DNA from: RGIG3009 sp045601465 | GTDB taxonomy: Bacteria; Bacillota; Clostridia; Oscillospirales; Acutalibacteraceae | Direction: 5' to 3' | Assembly (NCBI GenBank): GCA_045601465.1 | Contig: JAZRZU010000071.1 | Location: 1 to 52,311 of the forward strand | Length of the DNA: 52,311 nt | Part shown: piece after piece, positions 15,630 to 24,391 of the stretch | Numbering within the stretch: the first letter of the stretch is position 1 | Layout of the letters: the number at the start of each line of letters is the position of its first letter | Notes under the pieces: model-generated | Database searches by the model: none | What the model was told of the DNA's origin: nothing | What the model saw: only the letters and a program-made list of their open reading frames with translations | Position numbers and translations under genes: made by a program

Positions 15630-16541
15630 ATGTATGATATACTCGTAATCGGCGGCGGTCCCGCTGGCCTGACCGCTGCCATCTATGCACTGCGTGCGGG
15701 AAAATCGGTTTTGATAATTGAAAAAGGCGGATTTGGCGGCCAGATCGCCTTTTCTCCCAAGGTGGAAAATATCCCCGGCTTTAAGCAGATCAGCGGTAGC
15801 GCGTTTGCGGAACAACTGGTAGACCAAGCACTATCGCTCGGTGCCGATGCCGAACTGGAAACCGTCATCTCGCTGGATAAAAAAGACAACGTTTTTGTCG
15901 CCACCACCGAGGAAGGCAACACCTTTGAGGGACGCTCTGTCATCCTGGCTGTCGGTGTCAAGCACCGCACGTTAGGCCTGCCGGGTGAACAAGAGTTAAT
16001 CGGTAACGGTATCTCGTTCTGTGCTGTGTGCGACGGCGCTTTTTATGCCGGACAGGATACCGCCATGATCGGCGGCGGCAACTCCGCTTTGCAAGAAGCC
16101 TTGCTGTTGTCAGAAGTCTGCCGTAAGGTAACGCTGGTGCAAAATCTCGCCACCTTTACCGGCGAAGCGAAGCTTGCCGAAGCCTTGCTTGCCAAGGATA
16201 ACGTGGAAGTGCTGTTTAATACGGTCGTCACCGCCTATCACACCAACAACGGTGCGCTTTGCGGCTTGCAGGTGCGCAATGAGCAAAGCGGTGAAACCGC
16301 TGACCTTACGATAGACGGCGCTTTTCTGGCAGTCGGTTTAGTGCCGGAAAACGAAGCGTTTTCGCATCTCGCATCGCTGGATACCCGTGGCTATTTTGCC
16401 GCTGACGAACGGTGTCTGGGTGATACCGAGGGGGTCTTTGTAGCGGGTGACTGCCGTCAAAAACACATCCGTCAGGTCGTGACCGCAGCCTCCGATGGCG
16501 CCATCGCCGCTATGTCCGCTTGCCGTTACCTGGACAAATAA
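15630..16541 (+). CDS. trxB: Thioredoxin reductase-like flavoprotein
   Basis: A 303-residue FAD-dependent disulfide reductase. The FAD site is VIGGGPAGLTAA; the redox pair is CAVCDG (131-136); the C-terminal FAD motif is GVFVAGDC with RQVVTAASDG. The second Rossmann loop GGGNSALQEAL is present, but the NADPH phosphate-binding HRRxxxR is replaced by QNLATFTG. It may therefore prefer NADH or another donor. It lies 62 bases after nrdD and may reduce the fused glutaredoxin-like domain. Confidence 0.9.
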   Translation: MYDILVIGGGPAGLTAAIYALRAGKSVLIIEKGGFGGQIAFSPKVENIPGFKQISGSAFAEQLVDQALSLGADAELETVISLDKKDNVFVATTEEGNTFEGRSVILAVGVKHRTLGLPGEQELIGNGISFCAVCDGAFYAGQDTAMIGGGNSALQEALLLSEVCRKVTLVQNLATFTGEAKLAEALLAKDNVEVLFNTVVTAYHTNNGALCGLQVRNEQSGETADLTIDGAFLAVGLVPENEAFSHLASLDTRGYFAADERCLGDTEGVFVAGDCRQKHIRQVVTAASDGAIAAMSACRYLDK

Positions 16542-16552
16542 CTCCCCACATC

Positions 16553-16590
16553 AAAAAATCTGTGAGAGAATTGTCTCTCACAGATTTTTT
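16553..16590. terminator. Bidirectional terminator between trxB and spoIIR
   Basis: A perfect 17-bp inverted repeat (16553-16569 with 16574-16590) with a 4-base loop has a six-T tail on either strand, between convergent trxB and spoIIR. Confidence 0.85.
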
Positions 16591-17191
16591 ATTTGACCGA
16601 AAACCATTCAACCAATTCCTGTACCCATTCCAACACCTTAAATCGTATCACAAAACGTGAACCATCCTCCACAACCGTACACGCCTCACCGGGCAGTACG
16701 TCTCGTAAGGAATTTTTATCCGTTGCCGCCGACACACACAGCGGTGGGTACATCACGCACCACCAATTTTTCCCCTTCGCCTCACCGAGCGAAAGACGGA
16801 CAGCATGATACCGCCCCGCCGGGAACGTACCGTTCTCATATATGCGGGTCGTAAAATACATTTCGGTCAATTCCGCTTTGACAGGATAGGAAAATCCCGC
16901 CTTTTGAACGCACTCCTGCGCCACCGCTGTCAAACGGGGAAGCGCCTCTTGTAACCGCTGCTCCGCCTCGGCACGGGAGGTAACACCATCCAACAACCCG
17001 GCGCCGGCGGCTGTCACGGCATCCCGTACCTGCATCTTAACCGCCTGGTCTGCCTCACTGTCCGAATTTGCCAAAATATGCATTCTCACCACCGATTCCC
17101 GTACGGTCGTGCAAGTACCGACAAATCCGCACACCCATAAGACCAGCCCTACCAATATGGCACCCGCCGCTGCTTTTACCCATTTCATCAT
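16589..17191 (-). CDS. spoIIR: Stage II sporulation protein R
   Basis: A 200-residue exported signalling protein. In Bacillus it is made in the forespore and triggers processing of pro-sigma-E in the mother cell. It begins with a signal peptide or anchor (VKAAAGAILVGLVLWVCGF) and carries the family signature RMHILANSDSEADQ followed by KMQVRDAV. The start at 17191 follows GGGAGGACGG. That site lies inside the 3' arm of the ispE terminator hairpin, whose T-run abuts the ATG. Confidence 0.9.
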   Translation of the reverse strand: MMKWVKAAAGAILVGLVLWVCGFVGTCTTVRESVVRMHILANSDSEADQAVKMQVRDAVTAAGAGLLDGVTSRAEAEQRLQEALPRLTAVAQECVQKAGFSYPVKAELTEMYFTTRIYENGTFPAGRYHAVRLSLGEAKGKNWWCVMYPPLCVSAATDKNSLRDVLPGEACTVVEDGSRFVIRFKVLEWVQELVEWFSVK

Positions 17192-17240
17192 AAAAATCCG
17201 TCCTCCCTTTATGTTCTTGACATAAAGCATGGACGGATTT
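17192..17240 (-). terminator. ispE terminator hairpin containing the spoIIR ribosome binding site
   Basis: On the minus strand a two-part stem (outer 10 bp 17231-17240 with 17194-17203; inner 8 bp 17220-17227 with 17207-17214) is followed by TTTTT and then the spoIIR ATG. The GGGAGGA needed by spoIIR is within the 3' arm. Confidence 0.75.
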
Positions 17241-17247
17241 CTTTCAC

Positions 17248-18096
17248 TTATTCAACGATAACGCCACCGCACGGCCGACACACCCGAACCGTTTCCACCT
17301 GTAACTGCTCAGCGCATTGTTCAGCAGGCACCTTTTCGTAAAACAACCCAAATACCGCCGACCCGCTTCCACTCATACAGGCAGCGGCGGCGCCATGTTG
17401 CAATAGCTGTTCTTTGAGTGACAGACACGACGGAATTGCCAGCGCCGTTTCAAACACGTTGCCCACCGAACAGGCTAACGCTTCCCGGTTCCCGCTTTCA
17501 ATCGCCTTACAGCAAGCATCCGCCGAAGGGTGTGGTAGATTCTGTGCGGCATCCAACCGCCGATACGCCTCGGGGGTGGATACGCCGTCGGTCGGTTTTG
17601 CAATCACCACATACCCTTGTGTCCAAGGCGGCAACGACCGCAACTGTTCCCCGATACCGGTTGCCAGCACTGTTCCGCCTACCACACAAAACGGTACGTC
17701 CGCACCGATCTTGGCGCCGATCTCGCACAGCTCGGCAACGGATAACGGCTCGCCACGTAAGCGATTAAGCGCCACCAACACCCCTGCCGCATCCGCACTT
17801 CCACCCGCAAGCCCCGCTTGCATGGGAATCTGCTTATCAACCGTAATGTGATAAGCGTCCGTACACCCGATACGCTCATTAAACAGCACCGCCGCACGGT
17901 AAGCCGTATTGCGTTCATCCTGCGGCGCACTGCCACTACACAAAAACCGCATCTGCTCTGCGGATTCCACCGTAATGCGATCGTACCAATCCACCGCCTG
18001 AAACACTGTTTCAAGCAGATGATAGCCGTCGGCTCGCCGCCCTACAACGTCCAGCACCAAATTGATTTTGGCAGGCGCTTTGACCGTTATCTTCAC
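17248..18096 (-). CDS. ispE: 4-diphosphocytidyl-2-C-methyl-D-erythritol kinase
   Basis: A 282-residue GHMP kinase of the non-mevalonate isoprenoid pathway. It has the N-terminal VKAPAKINLVLDV with the catalytic lysine, the ATP loop as MQAGLAGGSADAAG, and the C-terminal ACMSGSGSAVFGLF. It starts with GTG 18096, overlapping the stop of the aminotransferase gene (GTGA); the long upstream frame is a shadow. Confidence 0.94.
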   Translation of the reverse strand: MKITVKAPAKINLVLDVVGRRADGYHLLETVFQAVDWYDRITVESAEQMRFLCSGSAPQDERNTAYRAAVLFNERIGCTDAYHITVDKQIPMQAGLAGGSADAAGVLVALNRLRGEPLSVAELCEIGAKIGADVPFCVVGGTVLATGIGEQLRSLPPWTQGYVVIAKPTDGVSTPEAYRRLDAAQNLPHPSADACCKAIESGNREALACSVGNVFETALAIPSCLSLKEQLLQHGAAAACMSGSGSAVFGLFYEKVPAEQCAEQLQVETVRVCRPCGGVIVE

Positions 18097-19268
18097 AATA
18101 AATTCCGGCTTTCTAAAAAGGCTCGCATCCGCTTCATCGCCTCGGTAATATGACCAATGGAATAACAATAGGAAATGCGAACAAACCCTTCCCCGCACGC
18201 ACCAAAAGCAGAGCCGGGCACCACCGCCACGTGTTTTTCCATCAACAAGGCCGTGCAAAATTCCTCGGAGGTCATGCCGGTTTTTTGGATGGACGGGAAC
18301 ACGTAAAAAGCGCCCTCAGGGTCAAAACATTGTAACCCCATTTTGTTCAGCTCACCCACAATAAACCGCCGACGGGAATCGTAATCCGCCCGCATCTCCT
18401 CCACGTCCGCATCCCCGTTTTCCATCGCTTCAATAGCAGCATGTTGGGACACCGTAGGTGCGCACATTAAGGCATATTGATGGAGTTTGAGCATCTGTTT
18501 CATGACAGGGGCGGGTGCACACGCATAGCCCAACCGCCATCCGGTCATGGCAAACGCCTTGGAAAAGCCGGCAACGTACACCGTACGTTCTTTCATGCCC
18601 GGTATGGACGTGATGCTGACGTGCCGACCATCGCCGTAAGTCAGCTCGCCGTAAATCTCATCCGACAGCACCAAAATATCGGTTCCCCGCAGCACCTCTG
18701 CGATCTCCTCCAAATGCTCACGGCGCATGACGGCACCGGTCGGGTTGCTGGGGAACGGGAAGACTAACAACTTGGTTTTGGGAGTAATGGCAGCACGTAA
18801 TGCCTCAGCCGTCAATCGAAATCCATCCTCTGCACGGGTCACAATGGGTACCGGTACACCGCCGGCAATCGTGGTTAACGGTTCGTAACACACAAAACTC
18901 GGCTGGGGAATCAACACCTCGTCACCCGGTTCAATGACGGCACGCAAGCACAGGTCGATTCCTTCGCTGCCGCCTACCGTTACCAACACTTCAGTGGCGG
19001 GGTCATACACCGTACCGAAATGCCGCTCGACATAGCGACTGATCGCCGACCGCAACTGCGGCATACCTGCATTGGAGGTATACCACGTCTTTCCCTTTTC
19101 CAAAGATTCAATGCCTTTTTCCCGAATATGGAACGGCGTGGAAAAATCCGGCTCGCCGATGGACAGCGAGATCACGTCTTCCATATCGTTGGCAATATCA
19201 AAGAACCGCCGAATACCGGAGGGTTGTAACCCTACTACGGTGCGATTCATCAACTGTTCGTAGTTCAT
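18093..19268 (-). CDS. Class I/II pyridoxal phosphate aminotransferase (aspartate/aromatic type)
   Basis: A 391-residue fold-type I aminotransferase. It shows FPSNPTGAVM, LSDEIYGELTY, the PLP-lysine motif AGFSKAFAMTGWRLGY and the C-terminal arginine region GFVRISYC. It follows the Lrp-type regulator by four bases, so the two are likely co-regulated. The amino acid substrate cannot be fixed from sequence; PatA/AspC-like is the usual annotation. Confidence 0.9.
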   Translation of the reverse strand: MNYEQLMNRTVVGLQPSGIRRFFDIANDMEDVISLSIGEPDFSTPFHIREKGIESLEKGKTWYTSNAGMPQLRSAISRYVERHFGTVYDPATEVLVTVGGSEGIDLCLRAVIEPGDEVLIPQPSFVCYEPLTTIAGGVPVPIVTRAEDGFRLTAEALRAAITPKTKLLVFPFPSNPTGAVMRREHLEEIAEVLRGTDILVLSDEIYGELTYGDGRHVSITSIPGMKERTVYVAGFSKAFAMTGWRLGYACAPAPVMKQMLKLHQYALMCAPTVSQHAAIEAMENGDADVEEMRADYDSRRRFIVGELNKMGLQCFDPEGAFYVFPSIQKTGMTSEEFCTALLMEKHVAVVPGSAFGACGEGFVRISYCYSIGHITEAMKRMRAFLESRNLL

Positions 19269-19272
19269 GAAA

Positions 19273-19746
19273 TTACATATATCCTCTCTCGTCTTGGTTT
19301 TCCCCTAAAAACATCACGTTGCTCTCTTTGTATCGACGCAACACAAAATGCGTAGAGGTGGACAGCACCGAATCCAGCGGCGCCAGCCGTTTTGCCACAA
19401 AGGCTGCGATCTCCTGAAAACTGTGACCCGTAACACGTACCGACAGATCATAACCGCCGGACATGAGATAGACACTCTCCACCTCTTCAAATGCCATGAT
19501 CTGCTCAGCGATGCCCTCAAAGCCAACGTCACGGCGGGGTGTGACTTTCAATTCAATAATGGCAGTCACACATGTCCGATCGGTCTTATCCCAATCCACA
19601 ATGGCTTTGTATGCACGGATTGCGCCCTCTTTTTCCAGCTTTGCGATCTGGGTGCGCACCTCCGTCTCCGATATATCCAGTATCGTTGCCAACTGTTCAT
19701 CCGTTAAACGAGCGTTGGAATCCAACAATTTCAGCAATTTATCCAT
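19273..19746 (-). CDS. Lrp/AsnC-family transcriptional regulator
   Basis: A 157-residue regulator with an N-terminal winged helix-turn-helix (MDKLLKLLDSNARLTDEQLATIL, ISETEVRTQIAKLE) and a C-terminal RAM (ligand-sensing) domain (VTAIIELKV, VESVYLMSGGYDLSV). The start at 19746 follows AGGAGG with eight-base spacing; a frame to 19791 lacks a site. It precedes the aminotransferase gene and may respond to an amino acid. It is divergent from the ACT-domain gene. Confidence 0.9.
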   Translation of the reverse strand: MDKLLKLLDSNARLTDEQLATILDISETEVRTQIAKLEKEGAIRAYKAIVDWDKTDRTCVTAIIELKVTPRRDVGFEGIAEQIMAFEEVESVYLMSGGYDLSVRVTGHSFQEIAAFVAKRLAPLDSVLSTSTHFVLRRYKESNVMFLGENQDERGYM

Positions 19747-19816
19747 GAACATTTCCTCCTGCCATACACTGTTTTTTTCATTGTACCACAAATTTCCGTA
19801 TATGCAAATAAAATGT

Positions 19817-19845
19817 TTGATTTTACACCGAAATAGGTGTATGAT
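19817..19845 (+). promoter_or_regulatory. Promoter of the UPF0237-UPF0210 operon with a palindromic spacer
   Basis: TTGATT (19817-19822) and TATGAT (19840-19845) are 17 bases apart. The spacer holds an inverted repeat, ACACC-GAAATA-GGTGT, a likely operator. The divergent Lrp regulator is a candidate binder, which is inference only. Confidence 0.6.
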
Positions 19846-19892
19846 AAGAACAACGATTCCAGATTGAATCTACTACAAAGGAGAACTGTTGT

Positions 19893-20162
19893 ATGCGTGC
19901 TATTATTACCGTCATTGGAAAAGATATGGTCGGAATCCTCGCCAAGGTATCCACCATCTGCGCCGACCATCAAGTCAACGTATTGGAGGTAACCCAATCC
20001 ATCTTGCAGGATATGTTTGCGATGATCATGATGGTAGACATTGAAAAATGCGATACAGCGTTCCCGTTACTGGCAGACGAGCTGTCTGAGCTCGGTAAAA
20101 CGATGGGACTGTCCATTCATACGATGCACGAAGACATTTTCAACTCCATGCATCAGATTTAA
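19893..20162 (+). CDS. ACT domain protein, UPF0237 family
   Basis: An 89-residue single ACT domain: AIITVIGKDMVGILAKVSTI, NVLEVTQSILQDMFAMIMMVD, then LGLSIHTMHEDIF-type ends. It matches the UPF0237 family of presumed small-molecule-sensing proteins. The start follows AAAGGAGAA. It is 12 bases upstream of the UPF0210 gene, a pairing conserved across Firmicutes, so it probably regulates or partners that protein. Confidence 0.9.
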   Translation: MRAIITVIGKDMVGILAKVSTICADHQVNVLEVTQSILQDMFAMIMMVDIEKCDTAFPLLADELSELGKTMGLSIHTMHEDIFNSMHQI

Positions 20163-20174
20163 GGAGAACCGTTT

Positions 20175-21533
20175 ATGCTAAACGCACGTGATATATTAGA
20201 AACCATCACCATGATCCAGGAAGAGAACCTGGACATTCGTACCATCACCATGGGCATTTCGTTGCTCGATTGCTGCGATAGCGATATTGACGTTGTCTGC
20301 CAACGTGTATACGACAAGATCACCACCCGTGCCAAACATTTGGTGGAGGTCGGCGAGCAAATTGAAAAAGAATACGGCATTCCGATCATCAATAAACGGA
20401 TTTCGGTCACACCCATTGCCATGATACTCGCCCCCTGTGCCAAAAAAGAACCGCTGAAACTCGCCTTGGCATTGGAAAAAGCCGCCCTTGCTTGCGGTGT
20501 CAACTTCATCGGCGGGTATTCGGCTCTGGTGCAAAAAGGCTTTGCTGCGGGAGATCGCGAACTCATTGAAAGCATCCCCGAAGCATTGGCTGCCACCGAC
20601 CACGTCTGTTCCTCGGTCAACATCGGTTCCACCAAATCCGGCATCAATATGGATGCCGTGGGTGAAATGGGACGTGTCGTGCGTCGTGCGGCAGAACTGA
20701 CCGCCGACCGCAACTGTATCGGTCCTGCCAAGCTGGTCGTTTTTTGTAATGCGCCGGAGGACAACCCCTTCATGGCAGGCGCTTTCCACGGCGTCGGCGA
20801 ACCGGATTGCGTCATCAACGTCGGTGTATCCGGTCCCGGTGTGGTGCGTGCGGCGCTCGCCAAAGCCGGCGACTGCGATCTGACCGCCGTTGCCGATCTC
20901 ATCAAACGCACCGCTTTTAAGATCACCCGTATGGGACAACTGGTTGCAAAAGAAGCCTCCCGCCGTTTAGGCGTACCGTTTGGTATTGTTGACTTATCGC
21001 TGGCGCCGACACCCGCCGTCGGTGACTCGGTCGCCTACATTTTAGAGGAAATGGGCTTGGAGTGTTGCGGTGCTCACGGTACCACCGCTGCGCTGGCATT
21101 GCTCAACGATGCGGTAAAAAAAGGCGGTGTTATGGCATCCTCCCACGTCGGGGGCTTATCCGGTGCCTTTATTCCGGTTACCGAAGATGCGGGCATGATC
21201 CATGCCGCCCGTACCGGTTGTCTGCGCATTGAAAAATTAGAAGCCATGACAGCCGTCTGCTCGGTCGGACTGGATATGATCAACATTCCGGGCGATACCC
21301 CCGCCGAAGTCATCTCGGCGATTATCGCAGACGAAGCCGCCATCGGTATGATCAACAATAAAGCCACCGCCGTGCGTGTGATTCCCGCCATTGGAAAATC
21401 GGTTGGTGACGAACTATCCTTCGGCGGTTTGTTGGGTTCCGGTCCGGTTATGCCGGTCAATGCTGCCTCACCCGCCCGTTTTATTCACCGTGGCGGCCGC
21501 ATTCCCGCCCCCCTGCAAGCCCTTCGCAATTAA
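20175..21533 (+). CDS. UPF0210 (DUF711) family protein
   Basis: A 452-residue protein beginning MLNARDILETITMIQEENLDIRT, matching UPF0210, a PFL-like-fold family of unknown function. Conserved glycine-rich segments include NIGSTKSGINMDAV, VSGPGVV and GAHGTTAALALLND. It is encoded with the ACT-domain UPF0237 gene, so a regulated metabolic enzyme is plausible, but no reaction is known to me. The start follows AAGGAGAA. Confidence 0.9.
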   Translation: MLNARDILETITMIQEENLDIRTITMGISLLDCCDSDIDVVCQRVYDKITTRAKHLVEVGEQIEKEYGIPIINKRISVTPIAMILAPCAKKEPLKLALALEKAALACGVNFIGGYSALVQKGFAAGDRELIESIPEALAATDHVCSSVNIGSTKSGINMDAVGEMGRVVRRAAELTADRNCIGPAKLVVFCNAPEDNPFMAGAFHGVGEPDCVINVGVSGPGVVRAALAKAGDCDLTAVADLIKRTAFKITRMGQLVAKEASRRLGVPFGIVDLSLAPTPAVGDSVAYILEEMGLECCGAHGTTAALALLNDAVKKGGVMASSHVGGLSGAFIPVTEDAGMIHAARTGCLRIEKLEAMTAVCSVGLDMINIPGDTPAEVISAIIADEAAIGMINNKATAVRVIPAIGKSVGDELSFGGLLGSGPVMPVNAASPARFIHRGGRIPAPLQALRN

Positions 21534-21545
21534 TAGACCAGACCG

Positions 21546-21572
21546 CCCAGCACCCGCTGTGGGGTTTTTATT
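21546..21572 (+). terminator. Probable terminator after the UPF0210 gene
   Basis: A short GC-rich stem (CCCAGC with GCTG-GGG, one bulged T) is followed by TTTTTATTT. Confidence 0.5.
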
Positions 21573-21636
21573 TGCTTTTTGGGTAGTTTTACGCTATACT
21601 TGAAAAAACGGATGTCTCGGGAAAGGTTGGATCTGG

Positions 21637-23166
21637 ATGTTTTCACAAATACATAGTTTAGGAGTGCTCGGTATCGACGGTTACACCGTCGAAGTAGAAG
21701 CGGACATCTCGCAAGGATTACCCGGTTTTGATGTTGTCGGCTTACCCGGTGCGGCTGTCAAGGAATCCCGTGACCGTGTACGAGCCGCTATGAAAAACTG
21801 CGGATTTTCCTTCCCTGTCAGCCATATCACGGTCAACCTCGCCCCCGCTGACGTTAAAAAAGAGGGCGCCGTATACGATCTGCCGTTGTTGTTGGCATTG
21901 TTGCGTGCCACCGAACAGCTCTCCTTCGACCCATCGGGTATCGCCTTCATCGGCGAACTGTCGTTGGCGGGTGATATCCGTCCCGTACATGGTGTATTGC
22001 CCATGGTGCTGGCCGCCCGCAAAGCAGGTATCCACACCGTTATCATTCCCAAACAAAATGCCGCCGAGGGTGCGGTGGTTGACGGCATCACCGTGTATGC
22101 CGTGGATCATATAAAACCTCTCCTCGCCCATTTAAGTGATGAGCAACCGCTGACCCCGCTTTCCAAAACGGAGTTTACACCTCATGCGGATACCGGTGTT
22201 GCGGATTTTTCCGAAGTCATGGGTCAAGAGGTTCCCCGTCGAGCGATGGAGATCGCCGCAGCGGGCAATCATAATATTTTGTTGGTCGGCCCTCCCGGAT
22301 CAGGCAAAAGCATGCTGGCAAAGCGCCTACCCTCCATCCTACCGGACATGACCCGTGAAGAAGCGCTGGAATCCACCTCGGTTCACTCCATTGTCGGCAC
22401 GTTGCCGGACAACGTTGGATTGCTGTCATGCCGTCCGTTTCGCTCGCCTCATCACACGGTATCGCCTGTTGGCCTGTCGGGCGGCGGCACGATACCTCGC
22501 CCGGGTGAGGTATCGTTGGCACATAACGGCGTTCTGTTTTTAGACGAACTCCCCGAATTTTCTCGTCGGGCAACCGAAGGCTTACGGCAACCACTCGAAG
22601 ACCATCGGGTCACCATTTCCCGTGCCAGCGGTTCCTTGACCTATCCCTGTTCGTTTATGTTGGTAGCGGCAATGAATCCTTGCGCTTGCGGTTACTACGG
22701 TCACCCAACTCGTGCGTGCACCTGTCCGCCAAAGGACGTCACACGCTACCTGTCCCGTATTTCGGGTCCGTTGCTTGACCGCTTTGACCTGCACGTTGAA
22801 GTACCGCCGGTGGGATATCAGGACCTCACCGCCACCAAGCCGGCGGAATCCTCCGCCGTCATCCGTGAACGTGTCAACGCCGCCCGCCGTATTCAATTAG
22901 AACGCTATGCCGACACACCCATCCACACCAATGCTGAGCTTACCCCCGCCTTGATCCGTCAGCATTGCGCACTGTCGGAGGCTGCGCAACTGGTCATGCA
23001 AAACGCTTTTGATCGGCTGGGATTATCGGCACGTGCTTACGACCGTCTATTAAAAGTCGCACGCACCATTGCGGACTTAGACGGTAGCGAAATATTAAAG
23101 ATCGAGCACCTGTCCGAAGCCATCCAATACCGCAGTTTAGACCGAAAATATTGGCAATCACGATAA
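21637..23166 (+). CDS. comM: YifB/ComM-family Mg-chelatase-like AAA ATPase
   Basis: A 509-residue protein with an N-terminal Lon-substrate-like domain (VEADISQGLPGFDVVGLPG, NLAPADVKKEGAVYDLP) and a AAA ATPase core. Walker A is GPPGSGKSMLAKR; Walker B is GVLFLDELPEFS. Zinc-type cysteines occur as CACGYYG...CTCPP. In other bacteria ComM acts as a helicase in branch migration during transformation; that role here is inferred. It is convergent with uppP. Confidence 0.92.
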   Translation: MFSQIHSLGVLGIDGYTVEVEADISQGLPGFDVVGLPGAAVKESRDRVRAAMKNCGFSFPVSHITVNLAPADVKKEGAVYDLPLLLALLRATEQLSFDPSGIAFIGELSLAGDIRPVHGVLPMVLAARKAGIHTVIIPKQNAAEGAVVDGITVYAVDHIKPLLAHLSDEQPLTPLSKTEFTPHADTGVADFSEVMGQEVPRRAMEIAAAGNHNILLVGPPGSGKSMLAKRLPSILPDMTREEALESTSVHSIVGTLPDNVGLLSCRPFRSPHHTVSPVGLSGGGTIPRPGEVSLAHNGVLFLDELPEFSRRATEGLRQPLEDHRVTISRASGSLTYPCSFMLVAAMNPCACGYYGHPTRACTCPPKDVTRYLSRISGPLLDRFDLHVEVPPVGYQDLTATKPAESSAVIRERVNAARRIQLERYADTPIHTNAELTPALIRQHCALSEAAQLVMQNAFDRLGLSARAYDRLLKVARTIADLDGSEILKIEHLSEAIQYRSLDRKYWQSR

Positions 23167-23199
23167 AAAAGCCCGTTTGGAAACTTCCAAACGGGCTTT
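23165..23199. terminator. Bidirectional terminator between comM and uppP
   Basis: A 14-bp stem (23168-23181 with 23186-23199) has a six-base T-run on the minus strand and serves convergent genes. Confidence 0.8.
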
Positions 23200-23208
23200 C
23201 CCTTTGCC

Positions 23209-24072
23209 TTATCTGCCGGCTAACGTAACACCGGCGGCGGTCAAAGCGATCAGCACAATTCCCAGCACAATGCGGTACCAGCCAAACACCTTGAAATCAT
23301 GTTTTTTAATAAAATCCATTAAGAACCGAATGACAACCACCGAAACCAAGAAAGAGACCACAAACCCAACTGCTAAGCAAACCCAATCGATTGCCTCAAA
23401 CAAGGACAGCGTCCCTTCCATGGCGGCTTTCAACAATTTTAAGCCACTGGCACCCAACATCACGGGGATTGCCATGAAAAAGGAAAATTCAGCAGCAACC
23501 GTACGGGAAGCGCCAAGTGCAGTGGCGCCTAAAATCGTAGAACCGGATCGGGAGGTTCCGGGAATCAGCGCCAACATTTGGAAAGCACCGATCGCAAGTG
23601 CCGTTTTCGGACGGAGGTCAGACAAACTCTTGACCTTTTCGGTACGTACCATACTTTCCATAATCAAAAACGCAATGCCGTACACGATAAGCGCTGCTGC
23701 AATAATGTACAAAAACGTACCTTTATGTTCCGCCTCCATAGCATCCAGCCAATCGTCAATCAACAAACCGGCAACGGCGGCGGGGATGCTGGCAATCAAC
23801 ACCTTTCCCCATAACGACCAGGTAGATTTTCTTTGGTCGGCATCTTTGCCGGGTGAAAACGGATTGAGCTTCTCAAAATAGAGCACCACTACCGCTAAAA
23901 TAGAACCCAGCTGGATCAATACCGAAAACAGATCAAAAAACTCCTGTGAACGAGTAAAGGGAACAAACGCATCTACAATAATTAAATGTCCGGTACTACT
24001 AATGGGCAACCATTCGGTAACACCCTGCACAATACCTTGGAAAACGGCTTTGAGAATTTCAAAAAATTCCAC
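23209..24072 (-). CDS. uppP: Undecaprenyl-diphosphate phosphatase
   Basis: A 287-residue polytopic membrane enzyme of the BacA/UppP family that recycles the lipid carrier of cell-wall synthesis. Both active-site motifs are present: GVTEWLPISSTGH near residue 15 and PGTSRSGSTI near residue 170. Several transmembrane helices follow, including the C-terminal LGIVLIALTAAGVTL. It lies 13 bases after the YdbC-like gene. Confidence 0.95.
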   Translation of the reverse strand: MEFFEILKAVFQGIVQGVTEWLPISSTGHLIIVDAFVPFTRSQEFFDLFSVLIQLGSILAVVVLYFEKLNPFSPGKDADQRKSTWSLWGKVLIASIPAAVAGLLIDDWLDAMEAEHKGTFLYIIAAALIVYGIAFLIMESMVRTEKVKSLSDLRPKTALAIGAFQMLALIPGTSRSGSTILGATALGASRTVAAEFSFFMAIPVMLGASGLKLLKAAMEGTLSLFEAIDWVCLAVGFVVSFLVSVVVIRFLMDFIKKHDFKVFGWYRIVLGIVLIALTAAGVTLAGR

Positions 24073-24085
24073 GCCAACTCACTCC

Positions 24086-24307
24086 TTAAATGTCCATTTC
24101 ACCCAACAGATCACGCAGAAGCAATACTTCGTCCGGTGTCAACGTAACACCTTTGCCCATCTTCGCATGATCGGGCGCCCAATCTCGAATATCGTATTTG
24201 GGGTCACGGTCATTCCAGCTAATCAAATTGATTTCCTTGCGCCATCCCGTAGGTGACTCGGACAGTACCCCACACTCTTTTACAATATCATACTTCAACT
24301 CTGCCAT
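24086..24307 (-). CDS. YdbC-like PC4-family small protein
   Basis: A 73-residue protein, MAELKYDIVKECGVLSE, with NLISWNDRDPKYDIRDWAPD and GVTLTPDEVLLLRDLL. This matches the YdbC/PC4-like family, a single-stranded DNA-binding fold characterised in Lactococcus. The ATG at 24307 has AAGGAG at eight-base spacing. Its role is unknown; regulation of transcription or DNA binding is inference. Confidence 0.8.
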   Translation of the reverse strand: MAELKYDIVKECGVLSESPTGWRKEINLISWNDRDPKYDIRDWAPDHAKMGKGVTLTPDEVLLLRDLLGEMDI

Positions 24308-24391
24308 GTTCATTACTCCTTTATATACTGAAATATCGAATCTCCGTACGTTTTTCACACAAGCGGAAATTCGTAAATCCCGTTTTAGGTA

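Noticed and set aside
20159..20939. Two long minus-strand open frames (about 250 codons)
   Set aside because: They mirror the UPF0210 gene and have low-complexity Ser/Thr or His/Gly composition typical of shadows.
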